Shown here: positions 25,864 to 34,008 of the stretch, one piece after another | How positions within the stretch are numbered: position 1 is the stretch's first letter | Layout: every line of letters starts with the position of its first letter | Assembly: GCA_964494205.1 (NCBI GenBank) | Contig: CAZBRD010000015.1 | Coordinates: forward strand, 52,078-116,077 | Direction: 5' to 3' | Origin: JBBTCX01 sp964494205 | Lineage (GTDB): Bacteria > Planctomycetota > Phycisphaerae > UBA1845 | DNA: 64,000 nucleotides | Notes under the pieces: model-generated | Told to the model about the DNA's origin: nothing | Database searches by the model: none | What the model saw: only the letters and a program-made list of their open reading frames with translations | Made by a program: the position numbers and the translations under genes

Positions 25864-25972
25864 AAAAAAGCCCAGTCTCCGCCGGGAAAGAACGCTGCCA
25901 GAGGCAGCAACCGGCGAAGGGCGAACGCGGTCTGCCGGTGGGACTTCCGGCAGCGCATTTCACGGAGACATG
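25864..25972 (+). repeat. structured leader, copy 2
   Basis: Second copy of the leader at 25481-25576. Both hairpins are kept: CGCTGCC/GGCAGC near 25893-25909 and CTGCCGG/CCGGCAG near 25932-25953. The sequence CGGAGACATG before the start is also kept. The large fold-back in front of copy 1 is not repeated here. Position: directly after the stop of the first small gene. Confidence 0.7.
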
Positions 25973-25976
25973 AACC

Positions 25977-26246
25977 ATGAATCGTAAATTCGAACTTGGC
26001 GAAACCGTCATCACGCGGAATGCCGCGGAGCGACTCGTGTCGCACGACGTCGTCGTTGCACTGCATCGGCATGCGAGCGGCGACTGGGGCGACTGCTGTG
26101 CGGAAGACCAGAAGGAGAACGACCTCAGCCTCGACAACAATCTGCGGCTGATGTCAGTGTACCGGGACTCGAATCAAAACAAGTTCTACGTCATCACCGA
26201 GCACGACAGGAGCGTCACGACGGTCCTGTTGCCCGATGACTACTGA
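25977..26246 (+). CDS. small plasmid-type accessory protein, copy 2
   Basis: 89 residues, paralogous to the gene at 25585-25860 and closer to the commonly seen form (ALHRHASGDWGDCCAEDQKE, then LRLMSVYRDSNQNKFYVITE and DRSVTTVLLPDDY). It follows its own copy of the structured leader. A palindrome at about 26257-26282 (CCTGCCGGC/GCCGGCAGG) lies just downstream and may terminate or attenuate transcription into the methyltransferase gene. The role is unknown; location beside ardC and a methyltransferase suggests a function during transfer. Confidence 0.78.
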   Translation: MNRKFELGETVITRNAAERLVSHDVVVALHRHASGDWGDCCAEDQKENDLSLDNNLRLMSVYRDSNQNKFYVITEHDRSVTTVLLPDDY

Positions 26247-26306
26247 ACTTCAACACGCCTGCCGGCCAGTTGAGCCGGCAGGTCTATATACTGAGGAAAA
26301 AGAAGC

Positions 26307-26963
26307 ATGGAAGCAGAAATCAAGGAAGAATCGCAATTCACATCCATCGTGTCTTACCCGAAACGATGCAACCTGTGGGGCGACGGAAGATATCGAGGCA
26401 ACTGTGACGGGCGCCTGTTTTTGAGCTTGGTCCAGCGATACAACGCTAAGCGAGTCGGCGACCCAATGATGGGCTCCGGCACGACGAGGGACGTTATCGC
26501 CTGGCTGAATCGGAATCATGGAACCGCGATTGACTACTGGGGCGGTGACCTCAAAGACGGGTTCAACCTGGTTAAGCAGAGCATACCGGGGACATTCGAC
26601 TTCATCTGGTTGCACCCACCGTATTGGGACATCGTCCGGTACTCAGACCATCCCGACGACCTCAGCGCGGCCGTGCCGTACGGCTTGTTCGTGAAGAACC
26701 TTTTCACCTGTCTGAAGCGGTGTTCGGCGGCATTGATACCCGGCGGCCGGTTGGCCGTGCTGGTTGGGGATGTACGGAAAAGGGGCGTGTACTTCCCGCT
26801 GGTTCGTGAGGTGACTTTTCTAAGCTCTGAAATAGGTGAGCTTCGCTCGGTCATCATCAAGGCTCAGCATAATTGCCGGTCCGACGAAACCGTCTACCAC
26901 CGCATGGAGGACGTGCCCATCAAGCACGAGTACTGCGTCATCTTTAAGAAAACCACCGCGTGA
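26307..26963 (+). CDS. orphan DNA methyltransferase (N4-cytosine or N6-adenine type)
   Basis: 218 residues. Two methyltransferase motifs are visible: the SAM-binding segment DPMMGSGTT near residue 52 and a catalytic motif LHPPYWD near residue 105, a variant of the usual DPPY/SPPY. Motif order (catalytic after SAM-binding) and size are those of small amino-methyltransferases found on phages and plasmids. No restriction enzyme gene lies beside it, so it probably protects the element's own DNA from host restriction or has an epigenetic role. AGGAAAAAG precedes the start. The changed first residue of the catalytic motif (His for Asp/Asn/Ser) leaves some doubt about activity. Confidence 0.75.
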   Translation: MEAEIKEESQFTSIVSYPKRCNLWGDGRYRGNCDGRLFLSLVQRYNAKRVGDPMMGSGTTRDVIAWLNRNHGTAIDYWGGDLKDGFNLVKQSIPGTFDFIWLHPPYWDIVRYSDHPDDLSAAVPYGLFVKNLFTCLKRCSAALIPGGRLAVLVGDVRKRGVYFPLVREVTFLSSEIGELRSVIIKAQHNCRSDETVYHRMEDVPIKHEYCVIFKKTTA

Positions 26964-27206
26964 GGAGAAAACGCTCTTCGACGCTCCCGCCCAAGGACCG
27001 GGCGGCGGCGTCGCTTCCTCATCCATTTGTTGGCTTCGGGCCTGTTGGCTTTCGAACGCTTCGAATCCACGCCGACCATCCGCCCTTGGGCGGACCGGGC
27101 CAAGCGGCATCGGTCGCGCCACGCCCAAGCAAAGTCGCCTGCGGCGAGGCGTGTCACGCCCGCTGCCTGCCGCTTGTCCCTTGGTCGCCGTGTTCTCGAA
27201 GCGGCT

Positions 27207-27262
27207 GTCCTCCAAGCTCGGTTCCTCAGGAGCAGTGAAGGAACCGAGCTTTTAAGGAGGAC
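27207..27262 (+). promoter_or_regulatory. 20-bp hairpin that hides the ardC ribosome binding site
   Basis: GTCCTCC (27207-27213) pairs with GGAGGAC (27256-27262), and AAGCTCGGTTCCT (27214-27226) pairs with 27239-27251, leaving a four-base bulge (TTAA) and a 12-base loop. The right arm includes the GGAGG of the ribosome binding site for the gene at 27268, so in this fold translation would be blocked. The 13-bp inner stem followed by TTT also resembles an attenuator. Confidence 0.65.
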
Positions 27263-27267
27263 AGAAT

Positions 27268-28104
27268 ATGAAAGCCGAACAAGCCAAGAAACTAGCCGAC
27301 GATGCCTTGACGAAACTCGCAACCGAACTGGAGCGAGGACCGAGCGACACAATGAAGAACTTTCTCGCGGCGATGAGTAGGTTCCATCGTTACAGCTTCG
27401 GGAACATCATGCTCATCACTCTGCAACGACCCGACGCGACGCATGTTGCCGGATTTCGGACTTGGAAGAAGTTCAACCGCTGGGTCAAGAAAGGCGAGAA
27501 AGGTATCGTCATCATGGCTCCGATGACCATCCGTTCGAAATCGACCGATACCGGTACCGATACCGATGGCGGCTCCGATGAGAACCGTGCTTTTACCCGC
27601 TTCAAGGCTGTCTATGTGTTCGACGTGGCCCAGACCGAAGGCGAGCCGCTACCCGAGCCCGCTTGCGTCCGTGGCGACCCCGGAGAACTGACCGACAAGC
27701 TCAAGGCTTTCGTCGCCGCCGAAGGCATCACCCTCGAATACGCCGCCACGCTTGGAGGTGCCGACGGCGTATCGTCAAGTACGAGCATTACTCTTCAACA
27801 GGGTCTTGAACCGGCCCATGAGTTTCACGTGCTGGTGCATGAGCTGGCTCACGAGACGCTTCACCACCGAGATCGTGATGCTCGTCCTGAGAGGACTGTC
27901 CGTGAAACAGAAGCCGAAGCCGTCGCCTTTGTTGTTTCTCATGCCATGGAACTCGATACGAACGGTGCCGCTTCAGACTATATCCAGCTTTACCGCGGCA
28001 ACCCCGAAACGCTTGCCGCATCGCTGACTCGAATCCAACAAACCGCCGCCCGAATCATCGAGGCAATCGCCGCCGCCCAGCCTCCCGATACAGCAACGGA
28101 CTAA
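27268..28104 (+). CDS. ardC: ArdC-type antirestriction protein
   Basis: 278 residues. The N-terminal ArdC domain is clear: FLAAMSRFHRYSFGNIMLIT, then TWKKFNRWVKKGEKGIVI and VYVFDVAQTEG. The C-terminal half has a zinc-protease-like HExxH motif in VHELAHETLHH (near residues 189-199) and a conserved Glu further on (TEAEAVAFVV). ArdC proteins bind single-stranded DNA and protect incoming plasmid DNA from type I and other restriction; some members combine this with a metalloprotease domain. The AAGGAGG ribosome binding site lies inside a strong hairpin. It is located between an orphan methyltransferase and the conjugation-like genes, as expected for a gene expressed early after transfer. Confidence 0.9.
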   Translation: MKAEQAKKLADDALTKLATELERGPSDTMKNFLAAMSRFHRYSFGNIMLITLQRPDATHVAGFRTWKKFNRWVKKGEKGIVIMAPMTIRSKSTDTGTDTDGGSDENRAFTRFKAVYVFDVAQTEGEPLPEPACVRGDPGELTDKLKAFVAAEGITLEYAATLGGADGVSSSTSITLQQGLEPAHEFHVLVHELAHETLHHRDRDARPERTVRETEAEAVAFVVSHAMELDTNGAASDYIQLYRGNPETLAASLTRIQQTAARIIEAIAAAQPPDTATD

Positions 28105-28337
28105 CCTCCCGTAGTCACACTATCACCGCCGCCCACTCAACGACGGTACCTCTCAAACGGTGCCGTCGACGAACCAGACAAGAATCCGGAGCTGCTCCGG
28201 CTACCGTTCGAAACCATTCTGATGGCCTGACTCTGTTCCGGACGATTCCCAGTCCGTTTCGGTTGCGTCGTTCCGGCTGCCGTTTCCACCCTCCAATCGC
28301 TTGCTAACTCCCGGTAGAATCAGACGTTGGTGGATGA

Positions 28338-29036
28338 ATGGATGTTCCGTCCTTTGTACTTGGAAGACGACCGGAGTCTGTACCCGAATTGGTTCCCGAA
28401 GGCGCTAATCTTACTGAACGCGATCTGGAAGTGATCGACACGCTAACCCACCGGGTCCGCGTGTTGACGCTGGAGCAAGTCGCCCGCACCTGGTTCCCGG
28501 ACGGGGACCATCCAAAGCCAAACGCGAGCCGCCGGATGCGAGTTCTGGAACGGACCGAGCTTGTCGCTAGATCCACCATCCTTGCCCGGCCGGAGCTTGT
28601 GGCGGATGTCCCGGTGTTACGGTGGTTCCCCGGAGAGGCAGCACCGCCCTTCGAGAAGCTGGCCTACCAGTTGGTTTCGCGATGGACGCGGCCAGCGGTT
28701 CCGACCACGATTTTCATTGCCACCCGGTCCGCCGGCATAAAGTCGGGAGGTTTCGGGGGTCGCAAGCCCCGCCGGAGTGAAGCCACTCACGATGTTTGCC
28801 TCGCAGGCGTGTATCTGCGGCTGCTTGAAATTGAGCCGTTGGTCGCCCAGACTTGGATAGCCGAGAGCAAGCTTCGGCACAGGGGGTTCGGCGACAATGC
28901 GATGCTGCCCGATGCAATTGTAGAAAGGGGCGGCCGGTCGGTGGTGATCGAGTTCGGCGGTGCGTACGCCGCCGCGAAGCTGAAGCTCTTCCACGAGTTT
29001 TGCAAGGGGCGGGACCTTCAGTATGAGCTCTGGTGA
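28338..29036 (+). CDS. winged-helix protein, replication-relaxation-like
   Basis: 232 residues. The N-terminal part (NLTERDLEVIDTLTHRVRVL, LEQVARTWFPDG, ASRRMRVLERTELVARSTIL) is a winged helix like those of the replication-relaxation family found on plasmids. The C-terminal part (HDVCLAGVYLRLLE, WIAESKLRHRG, PDAIVERGGRSVVIEFGG) resembles the restriction-endonuclease-like fold that often follows, with VVIEFGG in the place of a catalytic strand. It is the first gene of a run leading to the coupling ATPase and overlaps the next gene by 14 bases. It may act in plasmid replication or mobilisation; assignment is by pattern only. Confidence 0.65.
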   Translation: MDVPSFVLGRRPESVPELVPEGANLTERDLEVIDTLTHRVRVLTLEQVARTWFPDGDHPKPNASRRMRVLERTELVARSTILARPELVADVPVLRWFPGEAAPPFEKLAYQLVSRWTRPAVPTTIFIATRSAGIKSGGFGGRKPRRSEATHDVCLAGVYLRLLEIEPLVAQTWIAESKLRHRGFGDNAMLPDAIVERGGRSVVIEFGGAYAAAKLKLFHEFCKGRDLQYELW

Positions 29037-29853
29037 ATTAACCGAACGCGACCGGGCCGTGCTCAGCCATCTGGGCCGCCATCGCATCGCTTTCCAGGAG
29101 GTGCTGCGGGGTCTTTTTTTTCGGGGTGCGGACCCACAGAAGACGCTAAACCGGCTGCGCACCGACGGTTACATTGGCGTCAGCAAAGGGTTCGGAGGCA
29201 ATCGCAGCTGCTATCAGCTGCTTCGGAAGGGCGCCTCCGCGATCGGCCAAGGACGGCGCCGGGCCGATGCGCTGGGGTCGGATGCGTTTCCGACCTACCT
29301 GGCGATCTACTCGTTCTGTTTCTTGCGCGGCCTGCCCCGGATTCGACTCGAACCCGCCGAGCTCAAAGAACTATTTGACGGCATTGAACCGCCTGGCCGG
29401 TACTACTGCCTGGAGCGGAGCAAGGAACGTAAGAGGGTCTACAACGTGTATGTGCCGGGTGATATCACCACGCCAAGTGATGTCGTCGCCCATGTCAGTG
29501 CCCACATCAACACGATCTCCACTGTGGACGCGCTCCGCCCGTGGATTCGCAGCGGGTTATTTGCCGAGGCGGTCCTGGTTCACTCTCCGGACCGGCGGAA
29601 TGAAATCCGCCGGGCTCTGGAATCGGGCCGCGCCGAAGCGGGCCCGGTGAATCGCGAACGCGTCTTTGTTAATGTAGAATCCGTTCCCGGCATCGGAAAC
29701 TTGGAGGAGTCTTTACGTGTTCTGGCGGAAAAAACCAAAGCAGATAGACCACGCCCCCATGGCGTCCTACCTCGCGAAGATGCCGAAGGTCGACTTCAAC
29801 CAGATGAGCAAGTTCGGGCCGGCTCTTCCAGCGCCCCCGAATCCGACGAGTGA
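29023..29853 (+). CDS. winged-helix protein, second replication-relaxation-like gene
   Basis: 276 residues. It begins with the same layout as its neighbour: LTERDRAVLSHLGRHRIAFQ, then EVLRGLFFRG, LNRLRTDGYIGVSKGFGGNR and a Tyr-containing wing. The C-terminal part is alpha/beta (RYYCLERSKERKRVYNVYVP, LRPWIRSGLFAEAVLVHSPD). The pair overlaps, so they were probably generated by duplication and may form a heteromeric DNA-binding complex. The last 137 bases overlap the coupling ATPase gene in another frame, which is unusually long and may mean that its C-terminus is extended beyond the ancestral stop. Confidence 0.6.
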   Translation: MSSGELTERDRAVLSHLGRHRIAFQEVLRGLFFRGADPQKTLNRLRTDGYIGVSKGFGGNRSCYQLLRKGASAIGQGRRRADALGSDAFPTYLAIYSFCFLRGLPRIRLEPAELKELFDGIEPPGRYYCLERSKERKRVYNVYVPGDITTPSDVVAHVSAHINTISTVDALRPWIRSGLFAEAVLVHSPDRRNEIRRALESGRAEAGPVNRERVFVNVESVPGIGNLEESLRVLAEKTKADRPRPHGVLPREDAEGRLQPDEQVRAGSSSAPESDE

Positions 29854-31834
29854 ACTTCGGCAGCTTGACCGCGAGAATGATTGGAATGCGCTTGGAGAGC
29901 GCGCCTGGGAGGTGCTGGATAGGCGCCGGATGAATGAAATCTTTCCGGACAATCACAAAAGCGAGTTTCAGCGATACCTCGAAGTTCACGCTCGATCATC
30001 GCCCCGGTACCGCCGAGAAGTTTTCATTGGGTTGGAACCAAATACCAACCGACCTTTGTTCGTGCCGCGCAAGCTGTTCAGCCATCACAGCTACGTGCTG
30101 GGAGCGACGGGATCGGGAAAAACCACGCAGGCGCTAGCGCAACTCTTGATCCAGCTCGCCTGCCCGTGGCCAGACGTGGATGGTGAACAACACCCCGCGC
30201 CGCCGATCCTCATCATCGACCTCAAGCAGAACGGCGACCGTTACCTGAGATCGCTAGCGGAACGCATCGCTGCGTCGCGCGGCCAGAAACTCAGATTCTT
30301 TTCCGTCGACCCCGATTACGAAAGTCTGCATTTTGATCCACTTTTTTGCCTACGTTCGATTCGGTATCCGATCAAGCTGCTTGAGACGCTCATGAAGGCG
30401 TTCGGCCTGATCTATCCGGAAGGATACGGCTCCGACTTCTTCACCTCCGAGCAGCGTACGCAGCTCATGGAGATCCTCGTAGCACGCCGCCCCACGACGA
30501 TGAACGACCTTATCGAATACATGCGCGCAGCAACACGTCCAAAGGGCGGCAACACCGACGCGCGAGGACTTTACAGCGCCATGGCTGTCCTTGGCCAGGC
30601 GGCGCATGTCCACACGGATGGGACCGAGATTGAGCTGGAACGGCTTATTGATTTCGAGCGATTCTTCGAGAAACGTGAAGTTCTTTACGCCCACCTCGAC
30701 TCGCGATCCATGCACCTGCTTTCGCGAGATGTGGGCCGGTTGCTTCTTTTCTCGCTCCTCGAAACCGCATCGCAGCGCGAAAAGCTCGGCACCAAGACAC
30801 AGGCATTTGTTGCCATCGACGAGTTTCATCGTTTGGCGGCTCGGAACGTCGTGGAAATGCTTGAGGATGCCCGCTCCGCCGGCGTCGGGTTCATGCTGGC
30901 TCATCAGTCGTCGAGTTCACTCCAGACACGCGACGCCGATTTGTATGGCATTCTTTTCGAAAACTGCAGCTTCAAGCAGTGCCTGACGCTTGAGGATCCA
31001 CGCGTCATTGAGTTATTCCAGGGGATCGCCGGCCGGGTGACAGAGATTCGCCGCGGTGGTTCCACAACCTACACTGACGGCACCTCGGAACAAGAGGGCT
31101 GGACAAGCTCTTCGAGCGAATCTGAATCCGAGGGTGCCAATGCGGCAGGCGCGACTTCAGGCAAAACGCACGGATCAGCCTCGGGGCATACCGGCGGCAC
31201 GTCAAAGTCACGCAGCGTCGGTAAAGCCGAGAGCTGGAAGGAGGAGATGGGTTCAGCGCTCACGCCGGAAATGATTACCGAGATCAATGACGTGCCGCTT
31301 CTGTCCCTGGTCCATGTGAAGGGCGTTGGCGAGGAGTGTCTCACGCCATCCAGGGGGATTCCGATTCTCGTTCAGGGTTTGTACCCGGTCAGCGAGCCAG
31401 TATTCAAAGAGATGAGCCGGGCACTGTGGCCGCTCAAGAAAGTCGACCCAGAGGGTTTCTACGGCAAGAAAGACGGCCGGATGCCGACGGATGCCCACAC
31501 GGACAAGAGTCGCCTCGCGCCTGTGCTTCCATCGGTGGAATCATCGGCCACAGCATCGGCTGGGGCGATCAATCAGGGTGAACGTCGCCACCTTGAAAAG
31601 CGCATCGACACGCTGGCCGACAAGCTTGCAGCCCATATGCTTGGGCAGCCCATGACCGCAAGAAGGTTTTCCCGGCGATTTTCGGTTGGAATGGATACAT
31701 TAAAGCGCCTGGCCCGAGCGCACGAGATCGAAATCGCCAGTGGCGAAACAGAGCTGACTCCCCAACAGGTGGAGCAGCTTGCTCACCTCCTTGGCAAGAC
31801 CGACGGCACTCCTGCAAAAGACAACGGACCCTGA
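29717..31834 (+). CDS. TraD/VirD4-like coupling ATPase (conjugation)
   Basis: 705 residues from a GTG start, with TTGGAGGAG eight bases upstream. Walker A is GATGSGKT (about residues 128-135) and Walker B is FVAIDEFHR (about 362-370), the layout of HerA/FtsK-type coupling proteins that pump DNA through type IV secretion channels. The start IIDLKQNGD after Walker A is typical of coupling proteins. Residues about 450-515 are a Ser/Gly/Thr-rich spacer (SSSSESESEGANAAGATSGK) of unknown role. The C-terminus is helical and basic. No N-terminal transmembrane helices are apparent, so it would be a soluble form. No relaxase or type IV channel gene was seen in the window. Confidence 0.82.
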   Translation: MFWRKKPKQIDHAPMASYLAKMPKVDFNQMSKFGPALPAPPNPTSELRQLDRENDWNALGERAWEVLDRRRMNEIFPDNHKSEFQRYLEVHARSSPRYRREVFIGLEPNTNRPLFVPRKLFSHHSYVLGATGSGKTTQALAQLLIQLACPWPDVDGEQHPAPPILIIDLKQNGDRYLRSLAERIAASRGQKLRFFSVDPDYESLHFDPLFCLRSIRYPIKLLETLMKAFGLIYPEGYGSDFFTSEQRTQLMEILVARRPTTMNDLIEYMRAATRPKGGNTDARGLYSAMAVLGQAAHVHTDGTEIELERLIDFERFFEKREVLYAHLDSRSMHLLSRDVGRLLLFSLLETASQREKLGTKTQAFVAIDEFHRLAARNVVEMLEDARSAGVGFMLAHQSSSSLQTRDADLYGILFENCSFKQCLTLEDPRVIELFQGIAGRVTEIRRGGSTTYTDGTSEQEGWTSSSSESESEGANAAGATSGKTHGSASGHTGGTSKSRSVGKAESWKEEMGSALTPEMITEINDVPLLSLVHVKGVGEECLTPSRGIPILVQGLYPVSEPVFKEMSRALWPLKKVDPEGFYGKKDGRMPTDAHTDKSRLAPVLPSVESSATASAGAINQGERRHLEKRIDTLADKLAAHMLGQPMTARRFSRRFSVGMDTLKRLARAHEIEIASGETELTPQQVEQLAHLLGKTDGTPAKDNGP

Positions 31835-31860
31835 AAAATCAGGATCCGTTGTCGTTTTTT
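31820..31860 (+). terminator. rho-independent terminator of the coupling-ATPase operon
   Basis: Stem GACAACGGACCCTGA (31820-31834, including the stop codon) pairs with TCAGGATCCGTTGTC (31839-31853) with one mismatch and a loop of four A, followed by GTTTTTT. Confidence 0.88.
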
Positions 31861-32046
31861 AGCGTGCGGCTCAGTGTTTTTGGTTGTCCCGAGCTCGGCC
31901 TTGAAAAAACCGTGTTTGACTTTCGTCCGGTCATCAAGGGGCACGCAAAGAAAATATCATTCCAAGCGCCCGGCTATTCTACCGCCGGTCCGGACAAATG
32001 CAAAGAGTCCTTGATCCGGATACCAGGCTCGTGCTAACGATGAGGC

Positions 32047-32196
32047 ATGGAAAAACGTAGATTTGCTCGATTCTTCACCGACCGGGTTCTCGGCGACGCA
32101 TACACCCCTGACTTGCCTCGCGTAGAGCGATACACCTGGCTCATGCTGGGCATTTTGAGTGTACTCGTCATCGTCGAATTGACTGGCGCGTTGTAG
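32047..32196 (+). CDS. 49-residue single-pass membrane protein
   Basis: Short gene with a charged N-terminus (MEKRRFARFFTDRVLGDAYT), a proline segment and one transmembrane helix (WLMLGILSVLVIVELTG). It ends at TAG 32196, about 20 bases before a terminator. No family recognised. Its position between two terminators on a mobile backbone suggests an accessory such as an exclusion or envelope peptide, but that is only a possibility. The codon pattern and hydrophobic segment look coding; there is no clear ribosome binding site (only GAGG at 32042). Confidence 0.45.
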   Translation: MEKRRFARFFTDRVLGDAYTPDLPRVERYTWLMLGILSVLVIVELTGAL

Positions 32197-32213
32197 GTTT
32201 GCTGGCCTGCGCA

Positions 32214-32244
32214 TGAAAAAAGCCTCAAGGAAATCCTTGAGGCT
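32214..32244 (-). terminator. rho-independent terminator for the minus-strand gene
   Basis: Stem GCCTCAAGGA (32222-32231) and TCCTTGAGGC (32234-32243). Six A on the left side become a U-run when read on the minus strand. It ends the gene at 32268-32570. Confidence 0.8.
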
Positions 32245-32267
32245 TGGGCATTAGGGTGCCCTCGTGA

Positions 32268-32570
32268 TTATCTCGCTAACCACATGCGGATGCCGAGCAA
32301 TATCATGCCGATCGCAACGCCCACCGTTAGCCAAAGCGTCCGCGCGATCACAGGCCGGCCCTTGAGCATGACGAACGCCTCTCGCAAGTCGCCGTCACGC
32401 TGTGCCTCCTTGAAAAAGACGATGTAGTTGGCACCGTCCAGAATCAAGGGGGCGTCAAGCTCCGGGGCGAAGATCGTGATACTTCCGACCGCTCGCCACT
32501 CCGTCTTCTTCTCTGCTCCTTGATGCACCACGCGAGACTTACGTTCCGCGATGTTGGGTTCAGGCTCCAT
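32268..32570 (-). CDS. 100-residue protein with C-terminal membrane anchor
   Basis: The product has a hydrophilic N-terminal domain of about 75 residues (GSITIFAPELDAPLILDGAN, YIVFFKEAQRDGDLREAFVM) and a C-terminal transmembrane helix (TLWLTVGVAIGMILLGIRMW). It would be tail-anchored with the domain in the cytoplasm. I chose ATG 32570 over the in-frame ATG 32582 because GGAGG stands just before it. A terminator follows directly. The family is unknown. Confidence 0.55.
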   Translation of the reverse strand: MEPEPNIAERKSRVVHQGAEKKTEWRAVGSITIFAPELDAPLILDGANYIVFFKEAQRDGDLREAFVMLKGRPVIARTLWLTVGVAIGMILLGIRMWLAR

Positions 32571-32582
32571 TTTTGCCTCCAT

Positions 32583-33003
32583 TCAGCAAAGTTGCCGGCA
32601 AGTAACTCACCGGGGAGGAAGTCCGAACAAGCACACCCCCGTTCACCACCTGGAAGGCGGTCAACGCGGGTCGTGTCGCGGAAGTCTTGCGTTGTCAAAG
32701 AGCTGCTCGCGGTTCGGCATCGTCGCGAGCCTCAGGTTCGTGCAGAATCCGGGCGGGTGGACAGAGTCCACGTCTTGCCCGAAGGAGCACGGGCCGCAGC
32801 GCTTAAGGTCCTGCGGAACGACCATGTAATCCGAGCACTTGAATTGTACGAGGCGTCAGGAGGCATTTCCAGGGGCGTCGCCGATTGCAGCTGCCCGGAA
32901 CGTTGCGAAAACCGGCGCCTGTCGCTAGAAAAGTCTCCGTTTGCGGGAGGGCCGTCCGGTACTACCGGCGATCGAGTGGACTCTCGCCGGTTCGGACCGG
33001 GAC
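32583..33003 (+). other. 420-base stretch without a recognised gene
   Basis: Both strands contain open frames, but none looks like a protein I would call. The segment 32610-32630 contains GGGGAGGAAGTCCGAAC, which resembles a conserved RNase P RNA segment with one base missing; nothing else of that RNA follows. The interval lies between convergent/divergent accessory genes and could hold the promoter of the J-domain-like gene at 33004. Confidence 0.3.
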
Positions 33004-34008
33004 ATGGTTGGACGAGCAACGCTATTCGATATTCTGGGGGTCGAGCCCGAAGCCACCGACGAGGAGGTCGAGCGCGCCTGGCAGGGCCACTTTCTCAACG
33101 CGGACGCGGACCATGAGCGCGTGCCTCAGGAAGTGCGACACGCGTATCAATTGCTCCAGGATTCCGGTCGGCGCGTTTGGTACACGGACATGCTCCGGGC
33201 GGCAGCAATCGGACACCCGGTCACGGTCCGTCCGCATGAAATCCTCGCTTTTCAACGAATGTGCGAATTGGCTTTCCTCAAACCCTACCCGGACAGGGAT
33301 GTAAAGGACGCGTTCCTTGTCCGAACCCATTGGCAAGAGCCTCCTCGGTGGGACGAGGCCGCCCAGCGATTCGTTCCACCGCCGACAGTGTGGGAGCGGC
33401 TGCGGAAGGCGGCTGTTGCGGTTTTCTTTTTGCAGTGCTTCCGCGGAAAGTCTCCCGAACAGAAGCTCGCGCTGGCCATCCTCTACCTGGTCGTCATCTT
33501 CTCCGGTGGGTGGGCCGTTCGCTGGGGTGCCACTGCATTCGCTGAAAACGCCAAGATCCGGTCAAATGAGAAAATCCACGCTCTCCAGGCGCGGACGGCG
33601 AACGAATTGGCCGAACTGGAGGGGCTAGAGCGGAAGCTTCTTGCTGATTTCGAGCGGTCAGTCGGAATCGCACTCGAAGCGCCGGCAGGCCAGCGCCCAC
33701 GTATCGTGGGCGATGCGATCCTGGCGCACAGGTCGGTGAGCGAAGCATGGGCGGCCATTCACAATTCTCGGATTGATCCCAGTCGGCTTGCGGCGTGCAA
33801 AGACACGCTCAAGCGGATTTCGCAGTGCGTTGCCGCCTCCACCTGTGCCGCTACGGATGGTGCTCAACTGGACGAGATTCAATCATGGATCAGGGACCAG
33901 GAGAAAGAGCTCCGGTCCCAATACGGAAACATGAACCATATTGTTGAGATTCTGGACACCCAGCGCACAAAACAGGCGCTGGACCGTTCGAGAGGAGGTA
34001 CGCCATGA
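33004..34008 (+). CDS. J-domain-like membrane protein
   Basis: 334 residues. The N-terminus (ATLFDILGVEPEATDEEVER, then VRHAYQLLQD) has the shape of a DnaJ J-domain, but where the diagnostic HPD should stand the sequence reads NADAD, so it may not stimulate Hsp70. A single transmembrane segment (LALAILYLVVIFSGGWAVRW, about residues 158-178) is followed by a long helical domain with pairs of Cys (SQCVAASTCAAT) near residue 280. It is translationally coupled to the next gene (ATGA). An upstream frame extends to 32941; ATG 33004 was chosen because the J-like domain begins right after it. Confidence 0.6.
   Translation: MVGRATLFDILGVEPEATDEEVERAWQGHFLNADADHERVPQEVRHAYQLLQDSGRRVWYTDMLRAAAIGHPVTVRPHEILAFQRMCELAFLKPYPDRDVKDAFLVRTHWQEPPRWDEAAQRFVPPPTVWERLRKAAVAVFFLQCFRGKSPEQKLALAILYLVVIFSGGWAVRWGATAFAENAKIRSNEKIHALQARTANELAELEGLERKLLADFERSVGIALEAPAGQRPRIVGDAILAHRSVSEAWAAIHNSRIDPSRLAACKDTLKRISQCVAASTCAATDGAQLDEIQSWIRDQEKELRSQYGNMNHIVEILDTQRTKQALDRSRGGTP

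Noticed and set aside
32605..32700. RNase P RNA-like segment GGGGAGGAAGTCCGAAC
   Set aside because: It lacks one base of the usual conserved segment, and the other core regions of RNase P RNA are not seen downstream.
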